From Pseudoalteromonas sp. A25 (GTDB taxonomy: Bacteria > Pseudomonadota > Gammaproteobacteria > Enterobacterales > Alteromonadaceae): a DNA stretch of 64,000 nt. This document shows, piece by piece, positions 36,310 to 45,483 of this stretch. The DNA lies in assembly GCF_009176705.1 (NCBI RefSeq), contig NZ_AP021847.1:186001-250000 (forward strand). The letters are read 5' to 3'. How positions within the stretch are numbered: position 1 is the first letter of the stretch; each line of letters starts with the position of its first letter. The position numbers were made by a program, and so were the translations under genes. Under the pieces are notes generated by a model. The model had not been told where the DNA came from, did no database searches, and was given only the letters and a program-made list of their open reading frames with translations.

Positions 36310-37374
36310 ATGATTTACGCAAAAATTACTGGCTGGGGTAAATGTATCCCCCCTGCCAAAATATCTAATGAAGAATTAAGTCAAATTGTTGATACTAATG
36401 ATGAATGGATCAGCACCAGAACGGGTATAAAAGAACGCCGAGTTAGCCACGCCACCACAGCAGAATTAGCGACTGTAGCAAGTCAGCACGCGCTCGCATG
36501 TGCTGGGTTAACAGGCAAAGATATCGACTTAGTCTTATTAGCAACTTGTACCCCTTCGACTATGGTTGCTAATACCGCATCTCTTGTGCAAAAAAATATC
36601 GGTGCAACAGGTGCAGCGGCTTGTGATACTAACGCGGCTTGCTCTGGTTTTTTGTACGCATTACAAAATGCAACAGCTCAGATTCAAGCAGGTATGATCA
36701 AACGTGCGGTAGTCGTGGCAGCAGAGCGAATGACTTGGTATGTCAACTGGGCAAAAAGAGACAGTGCAGTGTTATTTGGTGATGGTGCAGGTGCGGTTGT
36801 ACTAGAAGCGAGTGAAGAACCTTGTGGTTTACTTGGCACAAAAACAGGCTGTGACAGTACCGATAGAGATATTCTTCATATTGCCAACTACGGTACTGAT
36901 ATGGATAAATATCAACCAACTGGCCCCTCTGATCTTCTGTTTGAGGGTCGTGAAATATTTAAACGTGCTGTCAAAGGCATGAGCGAAGCGTGCGATGAAG
37001 TGCTAGATAAAGCCAATTTGAAACTAAGTGAAATTGATGTTTTAGTTCCACACCAAGCAAACTTACGTATCATTCAGGCAATTCAACAGCGTCTAGACAT
37101 ACAAGATGATAAAGTCATGGTTAATATCGACAAATATGGCAATACATCAGCGGCAACTATTGCGATTGCTCTGTGTGAAGCCGTTGAAAATGGGCTTATT
37201 AAGCCACATAGCAATATCATGTCAGCAGCTTTTGGCGCAGGCTTAACTTGGGCCGCAAGCTACATTAAATGGGGTGATAGAGTAACCCCGATAGCACAAA
37301 GCGATGCAACATTAGCACCTTGCACGCAAAGTGGCGTTGAGCTGATCACTCCAGCTGTGAAAGCTTGCCAATAA
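36310..37374 (+). CDS. fabH: 3-oxoacyl-ACP synthase III
   Basis: A thiolase-fold enzyme that condenses an acyl-CoA with malonyl-ACP to start fatty-acid chains. The triad is complete: Cys111 (TNAACSGF), His248 (VPHQANLRI) and Asn278 (GNTSAAT). RTGIKERR is the CoA-binding region. At 354 residues it is longer than E. coli FabH (317) because of a C-terminal tail. It is not beside plsX, fabD or fabG, so it is probably a second, stand-alone FabH; initiating from an unusual primer is possible but not shown. The name reflects the family, and a PqsD/other KAS III role cannot be excluded. Confidence 0.88.
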   Translation: MIYAKITGWGKCIPPAKISNEELSQIVDTNDEWISTRTGIKERRVSHATTAELATVASQHALACAGLTGKDIDLVLLATCTPSTMVANTASLVQKNIGATGAAACDTNAACSGFLYALQNATAQIQAGMIKRAVVVAAERMTWYVNWAKRDSAVLFGDGAGAVVLEASEEPCGLLGTKTGCDSTDRDILHIANYGTDMDKYQPTGPSDLLFEGREIFKRAVKGMSEACDEVLDKANLKLSEIDVLVPHQANLRIIQAIQQRLDIQDDKVMVNIDKYGNTSAATIAIALCEAVENGLIKPHSNIMSAAFGAGLTWAASYIKWGDRVTPIAQSDATLAPCTQSGVELITPAVKACQ

Positions 37375-37385
37375 AGGTATCGCCA

Positions 37386-37436
37386 TTATCCCTACATGAA
37401 TGATAAAATTTCACTTATTCATTCAAGTAGGGATAA
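37386..37436 (+). promoter_or_regulatory. Long hairpin between fabH and pepD
   Basis: TTATCCCTAC (37386-37395) pairs perfectly with GTAGGGATAA (37427-37436), and TGAATGA/TCATTCA extends it after an A-A mismatch. It lies 11 bases after the fabH stop and its right arm contains the AGGG ribosome-site candidate for the TTG start of pepD. Confidence 0.6.
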
Positions 37437-37440
37437 CATC

Positions 37441-38907
37441 TTGTTTAAACCACATACAGAAATTAGTCAGTTAGAACCAACAGCAATCTGGCAATTTTTT
37501 GACCAAATTTGTGCAATCGCACATCCATCTAAACACGAAGAAGCATTAGCTAAGTTCATTGTTGAATGGGCGACTAATAAAGGGCTTGATGTACGTCGAG
37601 ACCCAACTGGCAATGTGTTTATTAAAAAATCAGCAACGTCAGGCATGGAAGACCGCAGAACTGTAGTGTTACAAGCTCATATTGATATGGTGCCGCAAAA
37701 AAATGATGATACCGACCATGACTTCACTTGCGACCCGATAAAACCTTATGTAGATGGAGAGTGGGTCACCGCAACAGGCACTACTTTGGGGGCCGATAAT
37801 GGTATCGGAATGGCATCATGTTTAGCTGTGCTTGCAGCAGACGACATCCCTCACGGCCCACTAGAGGTCCTTCTTACTGTTGATGAAGAAGCTGGTATGA
37901 CTGGTGCTTTTGGGCTCAAAAAAGGATGGCTTGATGCAGACATCCTACTCAACACCGACTCTGAACAAGAAGGCGAAATCTATATGGGCTGTGCCGGTGG
38001 CGTAGACGCAAGCTTAAAGCTTGCTGTTGAGCGTCAACCATGCGCTGATATGCGAGTTTTTGAAATATCACTCAAAGGGCTCAAAGGCGGGCATTCTGGT
38101 GTGGATATTCACACTGGGCGTGCAAACGCGAACAAATTATTGGCGCGCTTTTTACAACATCATGTGACTGATGTTAACTGGCACCTTATTGATATCAAAG
38201 GGGGCTCATTACGTAACGCTATTCCAAGAGAAGCCTACGCGAAAATTGCCTTATCAGCTTCTGAGTTAACGGCTTTTGAAAGCCAACTGAACAATTTTGA
38301 AGCACTATTAAAAACTGAACTAGCATCAATTGAAACTAATATATGCTTGAATATAAAAGAAGATTGTTCTCAGCTCGCTCCTATGAGCGAAGCATCTCAA
38401 AGCCAACTATTAGCGCTACTCAACGCTTGCCCCAACGGTGTTATTCGCATGAGCGACGACATCGAGGGCGTTGTTGAAACATCGCTCAATGTGGGCGTGA
38501 TTAAAACATCAGATGAGCATGTCGAGATACTATGTTTAGTACGTTCGCTGATTGATTCAGGAAGAGAAGATGTAACTGGTTCATTGCGCTCTCTAGCATC
38601 CCTCGCCGGCGCTAATATTGAATTATCGGGCGCCTATCCAGGTTGGAAGCCTGATCCCGATTCACAAATACTTCATATTTTCCGCGATGTATATGAAGGC
38701 ATCTATGGCAAAAAGCCTGACATTATGGTTATCCATGCAGGACTCGAATGTGGTTTATTTAAAGAGCCGTACCCTAATATGGATATGATTTCGTTTGGCC
38801 CAACCATTAAATTTCCTCACTCTCCTGATGAGAAAGTAAACATTGCTAGCGTTGGCTTATATTGGCAACAAATGAAAGCCATCTTGGCCAATATCCCTCA
38901 CAAATAA
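37441..38907 (+). CDS. pepD: Aminoacyl-histidine dipeptidase (peptidase D)
   Basis: A cytosolic M20-family zinc dipeptidase that splits Xaa-His and related dipeptides. Zinc-site motifs are LQAHIDMVPQK, TTLGADNGIGMA, TVDEEAGMTGA with the catalytic Glu, and NTDSEQEGE; the HAGLECG ligand is near the C-terminus. Homologues start a few residues before SQLEP. I therefore prefer the TTG at 37441, with AGGG eight bases upstream. The ATG at 37396 is in frame, gives 15 more residues, but lies inside the long hairpin and has no ribosome site. It forms a unit with fabH by orientation and faces an M17 peptidase gene. Confidence 0.93.
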   Translation: MFKPHTEISQLEPTAIWQFFDQICAIAHPSKHEEALAKFIVEWATNKGLDVRRDPTGNVFIKKSATSGMEDRRTVVLQAHIDMVPQKNDDTDHDFTCDPIKPYVDGEWVTATGTTLGADNGIGMASCLAVLAADDIPHGPLEVLLTVDEEAGMTGAFGLKKGWLDADILLNTDSEQEGEIYMGCAGGVDASLKLAVERQPCADMRVFEISLKGLKGGHSGVDIHTGRANANKLLARFLQHHVTDVNWHLIDIKGGSLRNAIPREAYAKIALSASELTAFESQLNNFEALLKTELASIETNICLNIKEDCSQLAPMSEASQSQLLALLNACPNGVIRMSDDIEGVVETSLNVGVIKTSDEHVEILCLVRSLIDSGREDVTGSLRSLASLAGANIELSGAYPGWKPDPDSQILHIFRDVYEGIYGKKPDIMVIHAGLECGLFKEPYPNMDMISFGPTIKFPHSPDEKVNIASVGLYWQQMKAILANIPHK

Positions 38908-38915
38908 TGACACTA

Positions 38916-38943
38916 AAAAGCGGGTTATGATAAACCCGCTTTT
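38916..38943. terminator. Bidirectional terminator between pepD and M17 peptidase gene
   Basis: AAAAGCGGGTT (38916-38926) and AACCCGCTTTT (38933-38943) form an 11-bp stem with a 6-base loop; TTTT and a further T-rich run follow on plus, and the A run gives T on minus. Confidence 0.9.
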
Positions 38944-38955
38944 CTTTTTATTATG

Positions 38956-40323
38956 CTAGCCTGCGTAGCGATTGGCTAAATAGCTAAACGTCGCCCTTAA
39001 GCCCAACCCTTCACCACCTGCAGGACGACCTGGCAATGAGCGAACATTCCAAGCCATCACATCAAAATGCACCCAAGGAGTCTGCTGTGGTTCTACAAAT
39101 TCTTTTAGATAAAGCGCGGCAGTAATGGCACCACCAAATGGTGTTGAACCACAATTTGCGATATCTGCTACATCACTTTTGAACAACTCTTTATATTGGT
39201 CGAATAGAGGCAGCTGCCAAACTGGATCTTGCGTATTTGCGCCTTGCTCAATTAGCCCTGCCGCAACGTGGGGATCGGTACTAAAAAAGCCTGGTAGCTC
39301 TGTACCTAGCGCCACGCGACAAGCACCCGTTAAAGTAGCAAAGTCAACCAATAAGTCTGGCGATTGACTTTGCGCTTCTGCCAAAGCATCACACAGCACT
39401 AGTCGGCCTTCAGCATCGGTATTATCAATCTCTACTGTGATCCCTTTACGCGTTTTGATAACGTCACCCGGCCTAAATGCGTTTTTAGACACCGCATTTT
39501 CTACGGCAGGAACCAACACACGCAGACGCACTGGTAAATTAGCCGCCATCACCATGTGTGCCAATCCAATCACATGCGCTGCGCCGCCCATGTCCTTTTT
39601 CATATTTCGCATGCCTGAAGCAGGCTTAAGATCTAAACCACCAGAGTCAAAACATACTCCCTTGCCAACCAAAGTCAGCTTAGGGTGTTTTTCATCTCCC
39701 CATGTTAAATCTAACAATCTCGGTTTGTTATCGCTGGCCCTGCCAACCATATGAATAGTCGGATAGTTTTGCTCTAAAAGCTCATCACCAATAAACTGCG
39801 TAAACTGACCGTCAAAGCGCTGCGCCAACTCATCCATTGTTTCAGCAAGATGCTGTGGCATCATATCGGCTGCTGGTGTATTAACTAAATCGCGCACTAA
39901 ATAAATAGCTTCTGCACAGCGCGTCACTCGCTCTAACATAGCACTATCAGCAACAGCGAGTTGCGACTCAACCTTAGCCATAGATTTGTAGGCGGAAAAC
40001 TGGTACGCACCTAATACAAAACTCAACGCTTGCTGTTCAACAAACTCGTCACTGCCTTGGAGTTGGTAAACACCTTTTGGTAGTTGCTTAGCAAGCTCTC
40101 CCGCTAACCACATAGAATCTAAAGAGTCAACTAAGCAGATCACGGCAGCCAGCTCTTCGCTGTTTTCTTGTGGAACCAGAAAATACTTCGTATTAGCAGT
40201 TTTGGTTGCTCTGACCAACGTTTGCGTTAGAGCAGGCTGAGATTTCAACCAGTTATCAAGCTGAGGTTTCAAAATGAAGTGAATGGGAGTGCCAGTACTG
40301 GCTTGAACAAGTAATCCGCGCAT
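38956..40323 (-). CDS. M17 family leucyl aminopeptidase-like protein
   Basis: A cytosolic aminopeptidase with two metal ions in the M17 family. The catalytic C-terminal domain shows GKGVCFDSGGLDLKP, KKDMGGAA and the signature NTDAEGRL. The N-terminal domain is short and divergent from PepA, and the total of 455 residues is smaller than PepA (about 500), as in the PepB-like branch. Peptides freed by secreted proteases would be the natural substrates. It converges with pepD over a shared terminator. Confidence 0.92.
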   Translation of the reverse strand: MRGLLVQASTGTPIHFILKPQLDNWLKSQPALTQTLVRATKTANTKYFLVPQENSEELAAVICLVDSLDSMWLAGELAKQLPKGVYQLQGSDEFVEQQALSFVLGAYQFSAYKSMAKVESQLAVADSAMLERVTRCAEAIYLVRDLVNTPAADMMPQHLAETMDELAQRFDGQFTQFIGDELLEQNYPTIHMVGRASDNKPRLLDLTWGDEKHPKLTLVGKGVCFDSGGLDLKPASGMRNMKKDMGGAAHVIGLAHMVMAANLPVRLRVLVPAVENAVSKNAFRPGDVIKTRKGITVEIDNTDAEGRLVLCDALAEAQSQSPDLLVDFATLTGACRVALGTELPGFFSTDPHVAAGLIEQGANTQDPVWQLPLFDQYKELFKSDVADIANCGSTPFGGAITAALYLKEFVEPQQTPWVHFDVMAWNVRSLPGRPAGGEGLGLRATFSYLANRYAG

Positions 40324-40387
40324 TATAATTTTTCTCGTACTTTTAAAAGTCTAATTTAAGAATAACAAGTTACGAGCTTGAAATCAC

Positions 40388-40753
40388 TTATTTACGCGCA
40401 GCTTTATTTCCTGGTGAAAATGAACTTGGCAACACGTCAACCCCCACCCATTGACCCAATTTAACTATCAACGGAATGGTGATTGGCGCAAAAGGTAATA
40501 AAGCAAATACACCAAGCCCTAATCCTTTTAACAAATCAACAAACTGTTTATTTGCTACTTTTAGCTCTGCTTTGTGTGCTTTACCTGAACTATACCTTTT
40601 ATAAATATCTAACATCTCTTTGGTTTCTTGCTTTTCTTGAGACAAAGCAAGCTTGAGCTCGATCATCGCACGGCGCAACCGTATTTGTTGTCTTTTTTTT
40701 GAAATTTTTGCAACCCTTATCGGCGCCTTGTGAACTACTTTTATCAGCCTCAT
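40388..40753 (-). CDS. LETM1-related small protein
   Basis: A 121-residue basic protein. The N-terminal half is a charged, possibly coiled helix (RRAMIELKLALSQEKQETKEM). The C-terminal part, GVFALLPFAPITIPLIVKLGQ followed by VLPSSFSP, resembles the LETM1 ribosome-binding region in its LPF...P...LLPSxF pattern. LETM1-like bacterial proteins are short and of unknown role. The family assignment is from the motif only. It is divergent from the small gene at 40843. Confidence 0.6.
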   Translation of the reverse strand: MRLIKVVHKAPIRVAKISKKRQQIRLRRAMIELKLALSQEKQETKEMLDIYKRYSSGKAHKAELKVANKQFVDLLKGLGLGVFALLPFAPITIPLIVKLGQWVGVDVLPSSFSPGNKAARK

Positions 40754-40842
40754 GCACTACCACTATCCAAATAGGTTATAACGAGTTTAGCAAACTTTTC
40801 TTTAATGTTACTATGTGATTTTAGTCTTAATGATGTACCGAG

Positions 40843-41004
40843 ATGACACTGCTACCGAAAAAGCAAATAAGCGAACCTCAAAAGCCGAAATCTGATGAAT
40901 GTTGTGGTGGCGGAAGTTGCTGCCCCTGCGTTTGGGACACATACAGAGCAGCAAAAAAAGAGTGGTTAAAAAACCAACAAAAGATTCCCCTTTCGAACAA
41001 ATAA
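40843..41004 (+). CDS. Oxidoreductase-like small cysteine protein
   Basis: A 53-residue protein starting at the ATG at 40843. It contains CCGGGSCCPCVWDTY followed by KEW, the core of the oxidoreductase-like protein N-terminal family (PF09791-type, CCGSGC..CVWDxY..E...W). The cysteines could bind metal or an Fe-S centre. A frame on the opposite strand (40811-41011) covers the same bases but has no family resemblance. The ribosome site is weak. Function unknown. Confidence 0.75.
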   Translation: MTLLPKKQISEPQKPKSDECCGGGSCCPCVWDTYRAAKKEWLKNQQKIPLSNK

Positions 41005-41263
41005 CAAGCAAACAAATTGCATTAAAAATTTAGTTTCCCTGCGCTTTTTACCCATTTTTTAACTGTAACTTACCGTTAACCCTTGGATTTAACGAAAAAT
41101 TATTTAAAAATTTGCCTTTATTTAAATCGCTGCTACGGTTATAACGGGTGCAAAGAATATTTGCATCACAAGTTAATGATATGTATATATAAGTTGCAAT
41201 AAAAAGCAAACATGAGTTTTGTTTAAAAGCTTATGACAACAAAAATCAAACTGGGGAAACAGG

Positions 41264-43906
41264 ATGAAACTACAATTAAACGCGATTAGTCGTGCAATTA
41301 CTTATGCTATCGCTTCAACTGCATCTGTTGGTCTATTTTCAACAACCGCTATGGCGGAAGAGAATAGTGCTAAAAAAGAAAAGATTGAAAAAATAGCGGT
41401 CGTTGGTTCGCGTGCAGCACCTCGTTCAGTAGGCGACTCACCAGTACCAGTCGACATTATCGGCGGTGATGAGCTAAGCAAAGCTGGCGGCGATGACATG
41501 CTCGAGCTTCTAAAAGGCTCTGTTCCATCACTAAACGTACACCAAAACCCAATCAGTGACGCTGCGTCTTTAGTACGTCCTGCAAACCTTCGTGGTCTTC
41601 CAGCAGACAGTACATTGATCCTACTTAACGGTAAACGTCGCCACCGCTCATCCGTTATCGCCTTCCTAGGTGGTGGTATCAACGATGGTGCTCAAGGTCC
41701 TGATATCTCAGTTATTCCAAGTATTGCACTTAAACAAGTCGAAGTGTTGCGTGACGGTGCTGCAGCTCAGTATGGTTCAGACGCTATCGCAGGTGTAATT
41801 AACTTTGTTTTAAAAGATGCATCCGAAGGTGGCAGTTTTTCAGTAAAACAAGGCCAGTACTTTGAAGGCGATGGTGATACAACAACATTTGAAGGTAACG
41901 TTGGTTTACCATTCTCAGACGACGGCTTTGCTAACCTAAGTTTCCAATATAAAAATGCCGATCCGACAAGCCGCAGTGTACAGCGCCCTGATGCCGCAGC
42001 CTTCACAGCGGCTGGTTTAGAAGGTGTCAGAAACCCAGCTCAAGTTTGGGGTGCACCAGAGATAAAAGACGACATCAGCTTATTCGGTAACGTTGGCCTT
42101 GATTTATCAAATGATTCGCAGTTTTATATGTTCGGTAACTACTCAGAACGTGATGTAAAAGGTGGATTCTACTATCGTAATCCAACAACTCGACCAGGCG
42201 TTTACGGTGGTAACATTCGCTTGGTTGATGGTGTACCAACCAGAAGACACCCAACTGATGAAGCATTGCAAGCAGCATGGGATGCCGCGACTCCTACAGT
42301 ACTTGTTGGCTCTAATGACGGTTACGATGCTCAGCTAAACTGTCCAGTAGTAGAGATACAATCTAACGGTTTACCAGATCCAGATGCACTCAACTCATTA
42401 TCAGCCTCTAACTGCTTTGCATTTAACGAAATGCTACCGGCAGGCTTTACACCTTTCTTCGGTGGTAATATCACAGATACATCACTGACAATTGGTACTA
42501 AGGGTGAGATCACAGAAGGCTTTATGAAAGGCGCTTTATATGACTTAAGCGGTTCAGTTGGTCGCAATGAGTCTCGCTATTTTATTACCAACACAGTAAA
42601 TGCCTCATTGGGCGCAGAAACCCCAATGGAGTTCAGCCCAGGTAAATACATCCAACTAGAGAAAAACTTTAATGCAGATATCTCAAAAGGCTACGATTTC
42701 GACTTAGCGTACGATGTAAACGTAGCAGCTGGTCTTGAGTGGCATGAAGAGACCTTTGAAGTAATCGCTGGTGACGAAGCGTCGTTTATTGCTGGTCCAT
42801 TAACTGAGCAAGGCTTCGGCATCGGCTCAAACGGCTTCCCAGGCTTTAAACCTTCAGCAGCAGGAGAGTATAGTCGCCGTAACTATGCAGCCTATGTTGA
42901 TGTTGAAACACCATTTACTGAAGAGTTCTTAATGGGTTGGGCACTTCGCTTTGAAGACTACGATTCATTCGGCTCTACAACAAATTACAAAGTAACCGCT
43001 CAGTTCCAAGCAACCGATGATTTATCTTTCCGTGGTTCAATCAGTACTGGTTTCCGCGCACCGACTGTTGGTCAAGCAAACGTCAGTAACGTTCAAACTA
43101 ACCTTAGCAGCGGTGTGTTAGTAGACTCTGCACTATTACCACCAACAAACCCAGTGTCTAAAATCTTAGGTGGTACAGAGCTACAGCCAGAAGAGTCTGA
43201 TAGCTACACATTTGGTGCGGTCTATCAATCAGGTGACTTGTTCATGACGATTGATTACTACAACATCCAAGTGGAAGACCGTATTAGTCAATCAAATAAA
43301 ATTGACCTAACACTCGCTCAAAAAGCGGCGCTTAAAGCAGATGGTGTACCCAACGTAGATAGTCTTGCACAAGTAAGTTTCTTTACTAACGACTTTGATA
43401 CAACCACGCAGGGTGTTGACGTAGTAGCGAACTACTCAATGGATATGCTAGGTGGTTACTCTACCTTTGCGTTCGCTTATAACTGGAATGAAACTGAAGT
43501 TGATAGATTCTCAGCAATCACAGGCGACTTCAAAGTTAAGCGTTTAGAAAAAGACTTACCTAACCACCGTGCAACATTTACTTGGACGCAACAGTGGGAA
43601 GATTTCACAGGCTTTGTTCGTTACAACTACTTTGGTGAGTATCAAGGTGTGCACGTAGACTATGATGCTACAGCAATTATGGCAGATCCGTCTGTTACAT
43701 TTGATGCTGAACTAACCTACTTCGCCACGGAAAACATTAGTTTAACTGTAGGTGCAAATAACATCTTCGACCAAGAAGCAGAGAAGCTCGATTTCCAAAA
43801 GGCAACTGGTATTCCTAATAACAATTGGGGTGGTAAATACTATGAGACGTCTCCGTATGGTATCAACGGTGGCTTCTATTACGTGAAGGCAACCTATACC
43901 TTCTAA
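41264..43906 (+). CDS. TonB-dependent receptor
   Basis: An 880-residue outer-membrane receptor. A signal peptide (to TTAMA) is followed by a short linker, a TonB-box-like IEKIAVVGSRA, the plug with RGLPADSTLILLNGKRR and GSDAIAGVINFVL, and a large barrel ending in YVKATYTF. The GKRRHRSSVI element is common in receptors of Alteromonadales and sphingomonads with broad or unknown substrates. GGGAAACAGG precedes the start. A strong terminator follows at 43929. The next gene in the same direction is a TPR-sulfotransferase, an association seen for other receptors of this class to my recollection. Confidence 0.95.
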   Translation: MKLQLNAISRAITYAIASTASVGLFSTTAMAEENSAKKEKIEKIAVVGSRAAPRSVGDSPVPVDIIGGDELSKAGGDDMLELLKGSVPSLNVHQNPISDAASLVRPANLRGLPADSTLILLNGKRRHRSSVIAFLGGGINDGAQGPDISVIPSIALKQVEVLRDGAAAQYGSDAIAGVINFVLKDASEGGSFSVKQGQYFEGDGDTTTFEGNVGLPFSDDGFANLSFQYKNADPTSRSVQRPDAAAFTAAGLEGVRNPAQVWGAPEIKDDISLFGNVGLDLSNDSQFYMFGNYSERDVKGGFYYRNPTTRPGVYGGNIRLVDGVPTRRHPTDEALQAAWDAATPTVLVGSNDGYDAQLNCPVVEIQSNGLPDPDALNSLSASNCFAFNEMLPAGFTPFFGGNITDTSLTIGTKGEITEGFMKGALYDLSGSVGRNESRYFITNTVNASLGAETPMEFSPGKYIQLEKNFNADISKGYDFDLAYDVNVAAGLEWHEETFEVIAGDEASFIAGPLTEQGFGIGSNGFPGFKPSAAGEYSRRNYAAYVDVETPFTEEFLMGWALRFEDYDSFGSTTNYKVTAQFQATDDLSFRGSISTGFRAPTVGQANVSNVQTNLSSGVLVDSALLPPTNPVSKILGGTELQPEESDSYTFGAVYQSGDLFMTIDYYNIQVEDRISQSNKIDLTLAQKAALKADGVPNVDSLAQVSFFTNDFDTTTQGVDVVANYSMDMLGGYSTFAFAYNWNETEVDRFSAITGDFKVKRLEKDLPNHRATFTWTQQWEDFTGFVRYNYFGEYQGVHVDYDATAIMADPSVTFDAELTYFATENISLTVGANNIFDQEAEKLDFQKATGIPNNNWGGKYYETSPYGINGGFYYVKATYTF

Positions 43907-43928
43907 TTTTTTACTGTAACCCAGCAGT

Positions 43929-43968
43929 AAAGGCGAAATGGCATTGGCTATTTCGCCTTTTTGTTTTT
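43929..43968 (+). terminator. Terminator of the TonB receptor gene
   Basis: AAAGGCGAAAT (43929-43939) and ATTTCGCCTTT (43950-43960) form an 11-bp stem followed by TTGTTTTT. Confidence 0.9.
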
Positions 43969-44004
43969 ATCATCTACATATCAGAATTAAATACCCAACC
44001 GCAC

Positions 44005-45483
44005 ATGTTATTAATACAAAGAGCCAATGAATTAATGGATGAAAATAAACTCAGAGAAGCTGAGTTTATGTTTAAGGCCGTACTAAAAGAAAACAACCAC
44101 AATGGCTCTGCACTATTTGGTTTAGGGCGTATATGCGTTCAGCTTGAAGACTATGACAGCGCAATTTACTATTTACGCAGAGCATGTGAACACCTTCCCA
44201 AGCAATTAGAACCTCTATTTACCCTTGCTTTTTGCTTTATACAAGTGGGCTCACCTGTTGATGCCAAAACCGTTTTAGAATATACCTTGAGCGTGGCAAA
44301 ACACAGTGCTAGGGCACATTATGAGCTAGGGCAATTTTATTTAGACTATGGGTTCGTAAAACAAGCAAGGACCACATTTTCGCAAGGTATTCATTGTGCT
44401 CATCAAGAAGTTACTCCTTACATATTTCGAGAGCTAGTACAATTAGCGCCCAGCCAAGATTTACCAGATTACCTTGAGCCGTTAGAAAAACTACTCGAAG
44501 AATATGATGATAAGCGAATGAATATTGTCAATTATTACTCGTTAGGAACGTGTCATCACCGCCTAGGTAACCACGAGCAAGCTTTTGAATATTTTAAGCT
44601 CGCAAACGATCTACAATTACAATTCTGTGATTTTAGAACTCACCACATGCTGCCTTTTTTTGCACAAATAAAGCAACATTTTAATGCTGAGTTTTTCCAA
44701 AAGCCGACTGATCGTGTAAAAACGACGTTTACGCCAACATTTATTATCGGGTTACCACGAACAGGTTCGACTTTGCTCGAGCAAATGTTAGTACAGCACA
44801 GCTGTATAGGCTCGTTAGGTGAAAGTACCGTTCTAAGCGATAAAATTGTGCCATTTCTAGTTAAACGTTCCGAGTTACCTTTTCCATTTTGCTTTGGTAA
44901 CTTAAGCACTTCGGCGTCGGATTATTGCCGTAACTTATACGTAGATGAAATTAAAAAGCAACGAGTACCTGATGAAGTAGTCATTAACAAGCTACCCGCC
45001 AACTTTCAGAACATTGGCATGATTTATAGGTTATTCCCTAATGCTCGCTTTATCCATCTAACACGTGATTTTGGTGCTACTGCGTGGTCAGTATTTAGTA
45101 ATCACTTTAATGCCGATGAGCCCTATTTTTGTTCTTTAAGTGAGTTTAAACTTTATGCAGAAGCAGAAGATGAATTAATGGCTCATTTTAAACAGCAAAT
45201 ACCTGACAGCATCCTTACCCTAAGCTATGAATCACTGGTTGCACAACCTGAGAAAGTGATAAGCCGCACTTTAAAGTTCTTGGGCCAGAAGTATGAGCCG
45301 GAATGCATGAAGTATTATGAGGATCATCGACCTGTGAGTACATTAAGTAAAGCTCAGGTTCGCAAGCCCATTAGCAAAGCTCCGCTAACCAACTGGCAAA
45401 ATTATCAAGAAAAAATGATTGAACTGTTTAACAGTGGTGAGCAAATCGATCATATCGAGCAAACCAATCCAATAAGTCTTTAA
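44005..45483 (+). CDS. Tetratricopeptide-repeat sulfotransferase
   Basis: A 492-residue fusion of about six N-terminal TPR units (roughly residues 1-215) and a C-terminal sulfotransferase domain. The 5'-phosphosulfate loop of PAPS binding is GLPRTGST (residues 249-256), and the 3'-phosphate-binding region lies around FIHLTRDF. Such enzymes move a sulfonate group from PAPS to a hydroxyl or amine; TPR-fused forms may act on proteins or peptides, but the acceptor is unknown. The ATG at 44005 lacks a good ribosome site. Its last 56 bases overlap the 3' end of the convergent hydrolase gene. Confidence 0.9.
   Translation: MLLIQRANELMDENKLREAEFMFKAVLKENNHNGSALFGLGRICVQLEDYDSAIYYLRRACEHLPKQLEPLFTLAFCFIQVGSPVDAKTVLEYTLSVAKHSARAHYELGQFYLDYGFVKQARTTFSQGIHCAHQEVTPYIFRELVQLAPSQDLPDYLEPLEKLLEEYDDKRMNIVNYYSLGTCHHRLGNHEQAFEYFKLANDLQLQFCDFRTHHMLPFFAQIKQHFNAEFFQKPTDRVKTTFTPTFIIGLPRTGSTLLEQMLVQHSCIGSLGESTVLSDKIVPFLVKRSELPFPFCFGNLSTSASDYCRNLYVDEIKKQRVPDEVVINKLPANFQNIGMIYRLFPNARFIHLTRDFGATAWSVFSNHFNADEPYFCSLSEFKLYAEAEDELMAHFKQQIPDSILTLSYESLVAQPEKVISRTLKFLGQKYEPECMKYYEDHRPVSTLSKAQVRKPISKAPLTNWQNYQEKMIELFNSGEQIDHIEQTNPISL

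Noticed and set aside
40811..41011. 66-codon frame on the minus strand
   Set aside because: It has no family resemblance and overlaps a plus-strand frame with a recognisable cysteine motif, which is the better gene.
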